Of a stretch of DNA of 64,000 bases, positions 57,335 to 64,000 are shown one piece after another. Each line of letters opens with the position of its first letter. The stretch's first letter is position 1. The notes beneath the pieces were generated by a model. The model was given only the letters and a program-made list of their open reading frames with translations, did not search any database and was not told the DNA's origin. This DNA is from Endomicrobium sp. (GTDB lineage: Bacteria; Elusimicrobiota; Endomicrobiia; Endomicrobiales; Endomicrobiaceae), in NCBI GenBank assembly GCA_031290155.1, contig JAITOB010000008.1, forward strand, positions 78,603 through 142,602, written 5' to 3'. A program made the position numbers and the translations under genes.

Positions 57335-58186
57335 ATGAATTTCCAGGAAATGATTATGGCATTATATAAGTTTTGGTCAAAAAAAGGATGCCTTATATTA
57401 CAATCTTATGATTTAGAAAAAGGAGCTGGAACATTTAATCCTGCAACATTTTTGCGTTCTTTAGGACCTGCCCCATGGAATGCGGCTTATATTGAGCCTT
57501 CCAGAAGACCTTCCGATGGACGTTACGGCGCTAATCCTAACAGATTGCAGCGTTACTATCAGTTTCAAGTTATTATGAAACCTGCTCCTAAAAATATACA
57601 GCAAATTTATTTAGATAGTTTGAAATCTGTAGGTCTTGACCCTAAAAAACACGATATAAGATTTGTTGAAGATGATTGGGAATCTCCAACGCTTGGTGCA
57701 TGGGGACTCGGCTGGGAAGTTTGGATTGACGGTATGGAGGCAACACAATTTACATATTTTCAACAAATAGGCGGTATTAGCTTAAATCCGATTTCGGTTG
57801 AAATTACATACGGTACTGAAAGGTTTGCAATGTATGTCCAAAAAAAGAATAATGTTTACGATTTAAAATGGAATGATAATATAACTTATGGAGATGTGCA
57901 TCTTGAAGATGAAAATCAATGGTCATTTTATAATTTTGAAAAAGCTGATATAGATATGTTAAAGAGGCATTTTAACGATTGGGAAAAAGAAGCGAATAGA
58001 CTCACAAAAGAAAAATTTTCGCTTCCGGCTTATGATGCCGTAATGAAATGCTCCCATTTATTTAATATTCTTGATGCAAGAAGAGCTATTTCGGTTTCTG
58101 AAAGAGTTGATTATGTTCTAAGAGTGCGTATGCTTGCTAAAACCGTAGCTGAAGAATATTTAAGAACTATAGGATCCGGCAAATGA
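57335..58186 (+). CDS. glyQ: Glycyl-tRNA synthetase alpha subunit
   Basis: Catalytic subunit of the bacterial heterotetrameric glycyl-tRNA synthetase. The sequence runs [103 protein letters not shown] and so on, with all class II motifs. 283 residues, the usual size. AAGGGAT lies upstream of the ATG. It overlaps glyS by four bases. Confidence 0.97.
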   Translation: MNFQEMIMALYKFWSKKGCLILQSYDLEKGAGTFNPATFLRSLGPAPWNAAYIEPSRRPSDGRYGANPNRLQRYYQFQVIMKPAPKNIQQIYLDSLKSVGLDPKKHDIRFVEDDWESPTLGAWGLGWEVWIDGMEATQFTYFQQIGGISLNPISVEITYGTERFAMYVQKKNNVYDLKWNDNITYGDVHLEDENQWSFYNFEKADIDMLKRHFNDWEKEANRLTKEKFSLPAYDAVMKCSHLFNILDARRAISVSERVDYVLRVRMLAKTVAEEYLRTIGSGK

Positions 58187-60294
58187 TTGGGGAAAATACA
58201 AAAAATGCTTTGCTTGAAATAGGTACTGAAGAATTGCCTTCTTTGTATATTGAGCCTGCATTGAGACAGATTGAAGATTTTGCTTCAAAAACTTTTAATG
58301 TTTTTGGTTTAAAATACAGTTTACTGAAAACTTATGCTACTCCCGCAAGACTTGTCCTTATAGTTGGCGGTCTTGCACGAAAAAGCGATGATATAACTGA
58401 AGAATTGTTAGGACCTCCGTTTAAAACTGCTGAAAATAAGCAAGAAAATCGCTTGAAAGCATTGGCAGGGTTTGCTGCAAAGCACGGCGCAGATCCTAAA
58501 GAACTTATTGTAAAAACAACTGAAAGAGGCGAATATTTTTCTTTTATAAAAAAAATTAAGGGTGAAAAAACTGAAAAACTTCTTGTTAATATATTCCCTG
58601 ATATAATAAAGAACATATCATTCCCAAAAACTATGTTTTGGGAAGAAAGCGGCTTTAAATTTGCAAGACCTATAAGAAACATAATCGCACTTTACGGTGA
58701 AAAGGTGATTAAGTTTAAAGTTGCGGATGTAATTTCTTCAAACTTTACCATAGGACTTCATACGTATGACAAAAATAAAATAAAAATAGATTCCCCTGAA
58801 AATTATCTTTTAATAATGAAAAACAAGTCGGTTATTGTCGACCAGAAAGAAAGACGTAAGACAATAAAACAATCAATACAATCCGTTTCTGAAAATACCG
58901 GCAGTGCGGTTTTTGACGAGAATCTAATTGACGATATAAATTATCTTGTTGAATATCCGTCAGCTGTACTTTGTAATTTTGACAAAAAATATCTGGATTT
59001 ACCTCAAGAAATACTTACTGTATGTATGAAAAAAAATCAAAAATATTTTGTATTGTATAATAAAGAAAATAAAATTTTAAATTATTTTATAAGTGTTAAA
59101 AATGGAGTTTCACAATACCAGCATATTGCAAAAGAAGGGTACGAAAAGGTTGTTGCCTCAAGACTTGCAGACGCTGAATTCTTTTATAATAATGATTTAA
59201 GGAAAGGGCTTTATTCAAATATAGAAAAATTGAAAGGAATTACTTTCCATAAAGAAGCCGGAACAATTTATGAAAAATTAGAGCGCGTTAAACAAATAGC
59301 AGCACTTTTTAACAAAAAGTTTGATATGAATATAGATAATGAAACGCTTAAAAAAGCGGTAATGCTGTCAAAAGCCGATTTGGTCAGTGAAGTCGTTTTT
59401 GAATATCCGGAACTACAAGGCGTAATGGGAAAAATTTATGCGCTTAAACTAAATGAAAGCGAAGATGTTGCCCTGTCAATAGAACAGCATTACTGGCCGT
59501 TGAGTGCCTCAGGACAGCTTCCTTCAAATAAAACAGCACTTTTAATCTCTTTGGCTGATAAAATAGACACTTTGGCGGCAGACTTTTCAATAGGACTTGA
59601 ACCTTCAGGTTCAGCAGACCCCTATGGTTTAAGAAGAACAGGCATAGGTTTCATTAGAATGGTAAAAGAAAAGCTGCCTGATCAAGATTTAGAATATGTT
59701 ATAGAAAAAGTTTTCAGCTTTTTGCCTGACAATGTGAAAAATAATTCTAAATCAAAAAATGCTTATGAAAGGCTTTTAAAATTTTTATGGCAGAGAATAG
59801 AAAATATTTTTGAATCCGAAGGTTATAATTCTGATGAAATAAAAGCTGTTGTAAACGCATCAAAAAAAAATAAGTTTAAATCTCTAGGTACTTTGCAGCC
59901 GAAACTTAATGCGCTGAGATATGCCAGAGAAAAAGGTGATTTTCTACCTATTGCGGCGGTATTTAAAAGAATAACTAATATTGTAAATCAGGCAAAAAAA
60001 CAGAATATGGATATACCTCAAGCGGTAAATGAAGAATTGCTTATTGAGGAAACCGAAAAAAATCTTTATGCTGTTTCTAAAAAAATAAAAATAGAAGTTG
60101 AAAATTGCATATCAAAAAATCTACATGAAAAGATTTTTGACAAAGTATTAGAGATAAAACCGTTAATTGATGATTTTTTTGAAAAAATTATGGTGATGGC
60201 AGAAGACGAATCAATAAAGCAAAACAGAATCTCTATTTTAAAATATATAAAAAATATATTTGTCGGATTTATAGATTTTTCATCTCTGCAGTAA
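58183..60294 (+). CDS. glyS: Glycyl-tRNA synthetase beta subunit
   Basis: tRNA-binding partner of GlyQ. It opens [19 protein letters not shown] and contains [64 protein letters not shown] and [10 protein letters not shown]. The HD-like stretch includes [34 protein letters not shown], and an anticodon-binding-like end follows. 703 residues, normal length. The spacer of about 340 bases after it leads into the rpsB promoter. Confidence 0.96.
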   Translation: MIGENTKNALLEIGTEELPSLYIEPALRQIEDFASKTFNVFGLKYSLLKTYATPARLVLIVGGLARKSDDITEELLGPPFKTAENKQENRLKALAGFAAKHGADPKELIVKTTERGEYFSFIKKIKGEKTEKLLVNIFPDIIKNISFPKTMFWEESGFKFARPIRNIIALYGEKVIKFKVADVISSNFTIGLHTYDKNKIKIDSPENYLLIMKNKSVIVDQKERRKTIKQSIQSVSENTGSAVFDENLIDDINYLVEYPSAVLCNFDKKYLDLPQEILTVCMKKNQKYFVLYNKENKILNYFISVKNGVSQYQHIAKEGYEKVVASRLADAEFFYNNDLRKGLYSNIEKLKGITFHKEAGTIYEKLERVKQIAALFNKKFDMNIDNETLKKAVMLSKADLVSEVVFEYPELQGVMGKIYALKLNESEDVALSIEQHYWPLSASGQLPSNKTALLISLADKIDTLAADFSIGLEPSGSADPYGLRRTGIGFIRMVKEKLPDQDLEYVIEKVFSFLPDNVKNNSKSKNAYERLLKFLWQRIENIFESEGYNSDEIKAVVNASKKNKFKSLGTLQPKLNALRYAREKGDFLPIAAVFKRITNIVNQAKKQNMDIPQAVNEELLIEETEKNLYAVSKKIKIEVENCISKNLHEKIFDKVLEIKPLIDDFFEKIMVMAEDESIKQNRISILKYIKNIFVGFIDFSSLQ

Positions 60295-60461
60295 TAAACT
60301 CTTACATTTTGCAAATCTTTTGATTTTTATAAATGTCAATCAATTTATAGCAGTTGTTGCATATGTTGGTTGAATAAATTAAGTACGAATTAAATCATTA
60401 ATAATAAAGTCTGGCAGTTAATATATTAAAAAAATTTAAAAAAGCGGGAAAGCAATATATA

Positions 60462-60490
60462 TTGCAAAATAGAACTTTTTTTGATAAAAT
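60462..60490 (+). promoter_or_regulatory. Sigma70-type promoter for rpsB-tsf-pyrH-frr
   Basis: TTGCAA at 60462-60467 and TAAAAT at 60485-60490 lie exactly 17 bases apart. Transcription would begin near 60497, leaving a leader of about 140 bases before rpsB. This is the only strong promoter candidate in the glyS-rpsB spacer. Confidence 0.65.
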
Positions 60491-60565
60491 GGTCAACGTT
60501 TAGATTTGCCAATGGTCCCTAAACTAAATTAAGGGTTTGGATATTGAAAATTGTGGAAGTCCTGA

Positions 60566-60584
60566 AGATGGAAATTAGCCATCT
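60566..60584 (+). promoter_or_regulatory. Hairpin in the rpsB leader
   Basis: AGATGG and CCATCT pair around a seven-base loop in the untranslated leader of rpsB. In other bacteria S2 represses its own operon through a leader RNA; this could play that role, but the sequence does not match a leader motif that I can name. Confidence 0.35.
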
Positions 60585-60635
60585 GAGATGAGAACTGTGT
60601 AATGAACGTAGTAAAAAACCAAAGGAGAGAAGTAT

Positions 60636-61376
60636 ATGGCAAACATAACAATGAAAGCTTTATTGGAAGCCGGAGTCCATTTTGGACACCAAACTAGAAG
60701 ATGGAATCCGAAGATGGCTAATTTCATTTTTGGAACAAGAAATAAAATTCACATCATTGATCTTCAAAAAACCCTCAAAGAATTGAAAAAAAATTATAAA
60801 ATTGTAAAAGATTTTGTAGCGGAAGGGAAAGATATAATATTTGTAGGAACAAAAAAACAAGCGCAGCGGCCTATAAAAGAAGAAGCATTGCGTTGTGGCG
60901 CATATTTTGTTTCTGAAAGATGGCTTGGCGGGACGCTTACAAATTTTGAAACGTTGAAGAAGTCAATTGCTAGATACGGAGAAATACAAAAAATGAAAGA
61001 AGATGGGGTTTTTAAACTTCTTTCAAAAAAAGAACAGTCTCAGATTGAAAAAGAGAGAACAAGACTAGAAAAATCTTTAGAAGGTCTTAAAAACATGTCA
61101 AGCATTCCTGGCATTATGTTTGTCGTAGATCCCCATGAAGAAGCGACTGCTATCTTGGAAGCAAGGAAACTTAATATTCCGATTGTCGCAGTTTGCGATA
61201 CAAACTGTGATCCAGATTTGGTTGATTATCCTATTCCCGGCAATGATGACGCTATAAGAGCTGTAAAACTATTTTGTTCTATTGTTGCAGACGCTGTTTT
61301 AGAAGGCAAAGGTATTATAGAAAAACGAGAATCGGAAATAAAAGAAGCTGATGGCGGCGAAGGAGAAGTAAAATAA
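60636..61376 (+). CDS. rpsB: 30S ribosomal protein S2
   Basis: Small-subunit protein of 246 residues. Family hallmarks are [132 protein letters not shown] and a charged C-terminal tail. AAAGGAGAG lies upstream of the ATG. It overlaps tsf by one base (TAATG). Confidence 0.97.
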   Translation: MANITMKALLEAGVHFGHQTRRWNPKMANFIFGTRNKIHIIDLQKTLKELKKNYKIVKDFVAEGKDIIFVGTKKQAQRPIKEEALRCGAYFVSERWLGGTLTNFETLKKSIARYGEIQKMKEDGVFKLLSKKEQSQIEKERTRLEKSLEGLKNMSSIPGIMFVVDPHEEATAILEARKLNIPIVAVCDTNCDPDLVDYPIPGNDDAIRAVKLFCSIVADAVLEGKGIIEKRESEIKEADGGEGEVK

Positions 61377-61975
61377 TGTCAACAGAACTTATAACTAAAT
61401 TAAGAGAAATGACAGGTGCGGGGATAATAGACTGCAGAAATGCATTAAAAGAATCTAATAACGATATAAATAAAGCCTGCCAGTGGCTTAGAGAAAAAGG
61501 AATGGCAACAGCCGTTAAAAAAGCAGGCAGATCAGTAAAGCAAGGTCTCGTATGTTCATATATACATTACAACGGAACTCTTGGCGTTTTGGTTGAAGTC
61601 AATTGTGAAACTGATTTTGTTGCAAAAACCGAAGATTTTAAAAATTTAGTTAAAGAAATTGCAATGCAGATTGCTGCAGTTGCTCCAACTTATGTTTCAC
61701 GCGAGCAGATTTCCATAAGCGTTATTGAAGCTGAAAGAGAAATTTATAAAGCTCAGCTTAAAGAAGAAGGAAAGCCTGAAAAAGTGTGGGATAAAATTAT
61801 TGCAGGCAAACTTGAAAAATTTTACAGTCAGATATGTTTATACGACCAAAATTATATAAGAGATACGGCATCCAAAGAAACAATAAAAGATTTAGTAACA
61901 AATGCTATTGCGAAAATAGGTGAAAATATAGTAATAAAAAGATTTGCAAGATTTAAAATAGGGGAAGAACAATAA
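61376..61975 (+). CDS. tsf: Translation elongation factor Ts
   Basis: Nucleotide-exchange factor for EF-Tu. The N-terminal UBA-like domain (LITKLREMTGAGIIDCRNALKESNNDINKACQWLREKG) precedes the core with the EF-Tu contact TDFVAKTEDFKNLVKEIAMQIAA. At 199 residues it is the short form with a single core repeat, as in Thermus and several other phyla, rather than the 280-residue E. coli form. It overlaps both neighbours by one base (TAATG). Confidence 0.95.
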   Translation: MSTELITKLREMTGAGIIDCRNALKESNNDINKACQWLREKGMATAVKKAGRSVKQGLVCSYIHYNGTLGVLVEVNCETDFVAKTEDFKNLVKEIAMQIAAVAPTYVSREQISISVIEAEREIYKAQLKEEGKPEKVWDKIIAGKLEKFYSQICLYDQNYIRDTASKETIKDLVTNAIAKIGENIVIKRFARFKIGEEQ

Positions 61976-62670
61976 TGCCGATAAAGAGGGTACTTTTAAA
62001 ACTTTCAGGAGAAACTTTTTCTGATAGCTCCTCTTCAATAAGTAAGAATAGTCTTGCAAGAATTGTAAATGAAATTAAATCTGCTGTTAGCAGCAAAGTG
62101 CAGCTTGCAATTGTGATTGGCGCAGGTAACATTTGGCGAGGCACAGACAAGTTTATAGAAAGAGTTACTGCGGATAAAATGGGGATGTTGGCAACAGTTA
62201 TGAATTCTCTTGCTTTAAGCGACGCTTTGGAAAAAGCAGGTATAAAATCAAGTGTATTTTCAGCAAATGGTATAAGCGGTTTTGCTGAAAACTTTAATGG
62301 GGAAAAGGTTATCAGATGTATTGAGAAAGGCAACATAGTTATTTTTGCAGGTGGAACCGGGAATCCTTTTTTCACAACGGATACTGCTGCAGCTTTAAGA
62401 GCCGCAGAAATAAAAGCCGATATGCTTTTAAAAGCTACGCAAGTTGATGGCGTTTATGATGCGGATCCTAAAAAAAACAAATATGCAGTTAAGTTCGATT
62501 CTTTAACTTTTAAAGAAGCTTTAGATAGGCATTTAAAAATAATGGATATCCACGCTTTTTCATTGTGTATGCAGACAAATATACCAATTACCGTATTTGA
62601 TTTTTACAAAGACGGTAATTTAAAGAAAGTTTTAAATGACGAGAAAATAGGTACACTAGTGGAGGCATGA
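61975..62670 (+). CDS. pyrH: UMP kinase
   Basis: Bacterial hexameric UMP kinase of the amino-acid kinase fold, making UDP. KRVLLKLSGETF, LAIVIGAGNIWRG (P-loop-like GGGN, here GAGN), VTADKMGMLATVMNSLALSDALEKAG, GTGNPFFTTDTAAALRAAEIKADMLLKATQVDGVYDADP and VFDFYKDGNLKKVL are all characteristic. 231 residues. It lies in the classic rpsB-tsf-pyrH-frr order. Confidence 0.96.
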   Translation: MPIKRVLLKLSGETFSDSSSSISKNSLARIVNEIKSAVSSKVQLAIVIGAGNIWRGTDKFIERVTADKMGMLATVMNSLALSDALEKAGIKSSVFSANGISGFAENFNGEKVIRCIEKGNIVIFAGGTGNPFFTTDTAAALRAAEIKADMLLKATQVDGVYDADPKKNKYAVKFDSLTFKEALDRHLKIMDIHAFSLCMQTNIPITVFDFYKDGNLKKVLNDEKIGTLVEA

Positions 62671-62671
62671 A

Positions 62672-63232
62672 ATGCAAGCGCGGGGTTTTTTTGCTGTAGC
62701 AGAAGAGACCATGAAAAAAACGATAGATAGATTAAGAAGCGAATTGACTTCTATAAGAACCGGCAGAGCAAACAATTCCATAATTGAAAATATAAAAGTT
62801 GAAAGCTATGGCTCAATTATGCCTATAAATCAGATTGCAGGGATAAGTATTCCCGATGCAAAAACAATAGAAATAAGACCTTGGGATATTTCTCAAATAG
62901 GAGCAATAGAAAAAGCAATACTTAAAGCGGATATAAGATTAACGCCTATAAATGACGGAAAACTTATACGTATTTTTGTACCTCCTCTTACGGAAGAGAG
63001 AAGAAAGGATATAGCCAAATCCATAAGCAGAATGGCGGAAGAGTTTAAGGTTGCTGTAAGAAATGAAAGAAGAGTTTTAGTTGAAAATATTAAAAAACTT
63101 GAAAAAAATAAAATTATAACTGAGGACGATAAAAAGAAGTTTGAGATAGAAGCCCAGAAAATTACAGATACATATATAAAAAAAATAGATGAAAGTATTG
63201 TCGTTAAAGAGCGGGAAGTTATGCAAATATAA
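62672..63232 (+). CDS. frr: Ribosome recycling factor
   Basis: Splits post-termination ribosomes together with EF-G. The 186-residue sequence has EETMKKTIDRLRSELTSIRTGRANNSIIENIKVESYGSIMPINQIAGIS, IEIRPWDISQIGAIEKAI, IRIFVPPLTEERRKDIAKSI and the C-terminal helix DDKKKFEIEAQKITDTYIKKID. GTGGAGG lies about eight bases upstream of the ATG at 62672. The last gene of the rpsB operon before a 76-base gap. Confidence 0.96.
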   Translation: MQARGFFAVAEETMKKTIDRLRSELTSIRTGRANNSIIENIKVESYGSIMPINQIAGISIPDAKTIEIRPWDISQIGAIEKAILKADIRLTPINDGKLIRIFVPPLTEERRKDIAKSISRMAEEFKVAVRNERRVLVENIKKLEKNKIITEDDKKKFEIEAQKITDTYIKKIDESIVVKEREVMQI

Positions 63233-63308
63233 TATAAAGTTTGTTATTTTGATGTTAATTAAATTTGTGGTTTGTTGTATAAAAGCTAAAGAAAGGAGGA
63301 ATATATAA

Positions 63309-63482
63309 ATGGTTTATCAGATTGATAAAAGTGTATGCGTAGGATGCGGAGCATGCGCTGGAAATTGTCCTGTTTCGGCTATTGAGCAAAAAGAAGATAG
63401 ATATGAGATTAATCCTGATATATGCGTAGGATGCGGAGCATGCGAGTCAACTTGTCCGGTAAGCGCAATTTCTCGGAAGTAA
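63309..63482 (+). CDS. 2[4Fe-4S] ferredoxin
   Basis: Complete 57-residue bacterial ferredoxin, too short for the ORF track. Two clusters are bound by CVGCGACAGNCPVSAI and CVGCGACESTCPVSAI, with the usual CxxCxxCxxxCP spacing. AAGGAGGA lies eight bases upstream of the ATG. The two halves share a 24-base identical DNA segment (63334-63357 and 63421-63444), showing recent or maintained internal duplication. It is the natural electron carrier between hydrogenase, pyruvate oxidation and NfnAB. Confidence 0.95.
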   Translation: MVYQIDKSVCVGCGACAGNCPVSAIEQKEDRYEINPDICVGCGACESTCPVSAISRK

Positions 63483-63492
63483 GAGAAAGTTT

Positions 63493-64000
63493 TTGATACC
63501 TGCACACGTAGCTATTATAATGGACGGTAACGGTAGATGGGCAAAGCAAAAATCTTTACCTAGAATTCTTGGTCATAAGCAAGGGGTTAAAACCGTAAAA
63601 AATATTGTCAAGGCTGCAAGTGGTCTTGGAATAAGGGTTTTGACTCTTTACGCTTTTTCAACTGAAAACTGGAAAAGACCGCAGAGTGAAATAGAAGCAT
63701 TATTTTCTTTACTTAGCTTTTTTATAAGAAAAGAATCTAAAGAATTAAACGGTTTAGGCGTTTGTCTTAGAATACTTGGCGATTTGTCAAAATTCCCTGA
63801 AAATATAAAAACTGAAATTGAGAATGTTTGTAAAATTACATCTAAAAATACAGGGCTTCTGTTAAATATAGCTTTAAATTATGGAGCAAGGCAGGAACTT
63901 ATACGCGCTTTTGGAGAAATGTTAAAACAGGGCGTTAAAAATCCTACGCAGGGAATTGTGTCGTCTTTTTTATATACTGCGGGTCAGCCCGATCCTGATT
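63493..64000 (+). CDS. uppS: Undecaprenyl diphosphate synthase, 5' part (cut by window edge)
   Basis: Cis-prenyltransferase that makes the C55 lipid carrier for peptidoglycan. Region I PAHVAIIMDGNGRWAKQK, GHKQGVKTVKNIV, LTLYAFSTENWKRPQSEI (region III) and LLNIALNYGARQELIRAF are clear, and the frame is open to the last base (TAGQPDPD). The first possible start in frame is TTG at 63493, 11 bases after the ferredoxin stop, with AGAGAAAG just before it. It does not appear in the ORF track, presumably because it has no stop in the window. Confidence 0.93.
   Translation, partial: MIPAHVAIIMDGNGRWAKQKSLPRILGHKQGVKTVKNIVKAASGLGIRVLTLYAFSTENWKRPQSEIEALFSLLSFFIRKESKELNGLGVCLRILGDLSKFPENIKTEIENVCKITSKNTGLLLNIALNYGARQELIRAFGEMLKQGVKNPTQGIVSSFLYTAGQPDPD

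Noticed and set aside
1-64000. CRISPR arrays, insertion sequences, prophage or toxin-antitoxin loci
   Set aside because: No regularly spaced repeats, transposase or integrase-like frames (other than XerD) or antitoxin-toxin pairs were seen. Remnants are all of chromosomal housekeeping or envelope genes.

Overview
The window is AT-rich and dense with decayed genes. It looks like a piece of the reduced chromosome of an intracellular symbiont in the Elusimicrobia, most like 'Candidatus Endomicrobium' of termite-gut flagellates. That placement is inference. It rests on AT-rich codon use, many unmistakable but frameshifted genes lying among tightly packed intact housekeeping genes, HydF and NfnAB (hydrogen and fermentation metabolism), a split transketolase, class II ribonucleotide reductase and a PorV-type outer-membrane protein remnant. 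A 16S or whole-genome comparison would settle it. I count about 35 intact protein genes, one tRNA (Arg, CCG) and about 21 pseudogenes. No rRNA, CRISPR array, insertion sequence or prophage was seen.

Layout. 1-3.7 kb: tyrS 3' end, then a dead trio (LpoB-like lipoprotein, COG3014-like lipoprotein, HExxH membrane protein). 3.7-5.9 kb: nfnAB. 5.9-7.8 kb: dead LTA-synthase/sulfatase-type gene. 7.8-10.5 kb: hydF, tpiA, rpiB. 10.5-21.1 kb: a carbohydrate and nucleoside block in which only the two transketolase halves survive; xylulokinase, sugar porter, aldose epimerase, phosphopentomutase, pyrimidine-nucleoside phosphorylase and recJ are dead. 21.2-26.4 kb: a rearranged graveyard (mtnP stub, PAS-like remnant, unidentified remnant, comEC) around a live nadK. 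26.5-28.6 kb: thiL-tsaE-tsaB. 29.3-31.9 kb: tRNA-Arg, dCMP deaminase, xerD, MBL hydrolase.

32-41 kb, minus strand: rpsO-pnp, accB, ftsK-lolA-rodZ-(dead rimO)-pgsA-pgpA, covering RNA turnover, chromosome segregation, lipoprotein transport, cell shape and phospholipid synthesis. 41.5-46 kb: nrdJ, dcd, guaA (nucleotides). 46-51.3 kb: the complete phosphate system pstS-pstC-pstA-pstB-pstB-phoU. 51.3-57.2 kb: dead CpXC, SpoVG-like, sulfatase and surface/PorV genes around one live glycosyltransferase. 57.3-60.3 kb: glyQS. 60.6-64 kb: rpsB-tsf-pyrH-frr, a 2[4Fe-4S] ferredoxin and uppS, which runs off the window.

The most notable signals are these. (1) The two PstB ATPases carry complementary defects, so a heterodimer would have one canonical and one degenerate ATP site. 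(2) rodZ is broken only by one extra base in an 11-nt homopolymer and may be rescued by slippage. (3) phoU carries an ancient in-frame duplication of its own start region. (4) A short GC-elevated stretch near 17.9 kb is unexplained. All pseudogene calls come from reading frames by eye. Single-base sequencing errors, especially in homopolymers, cannot be excluded here.
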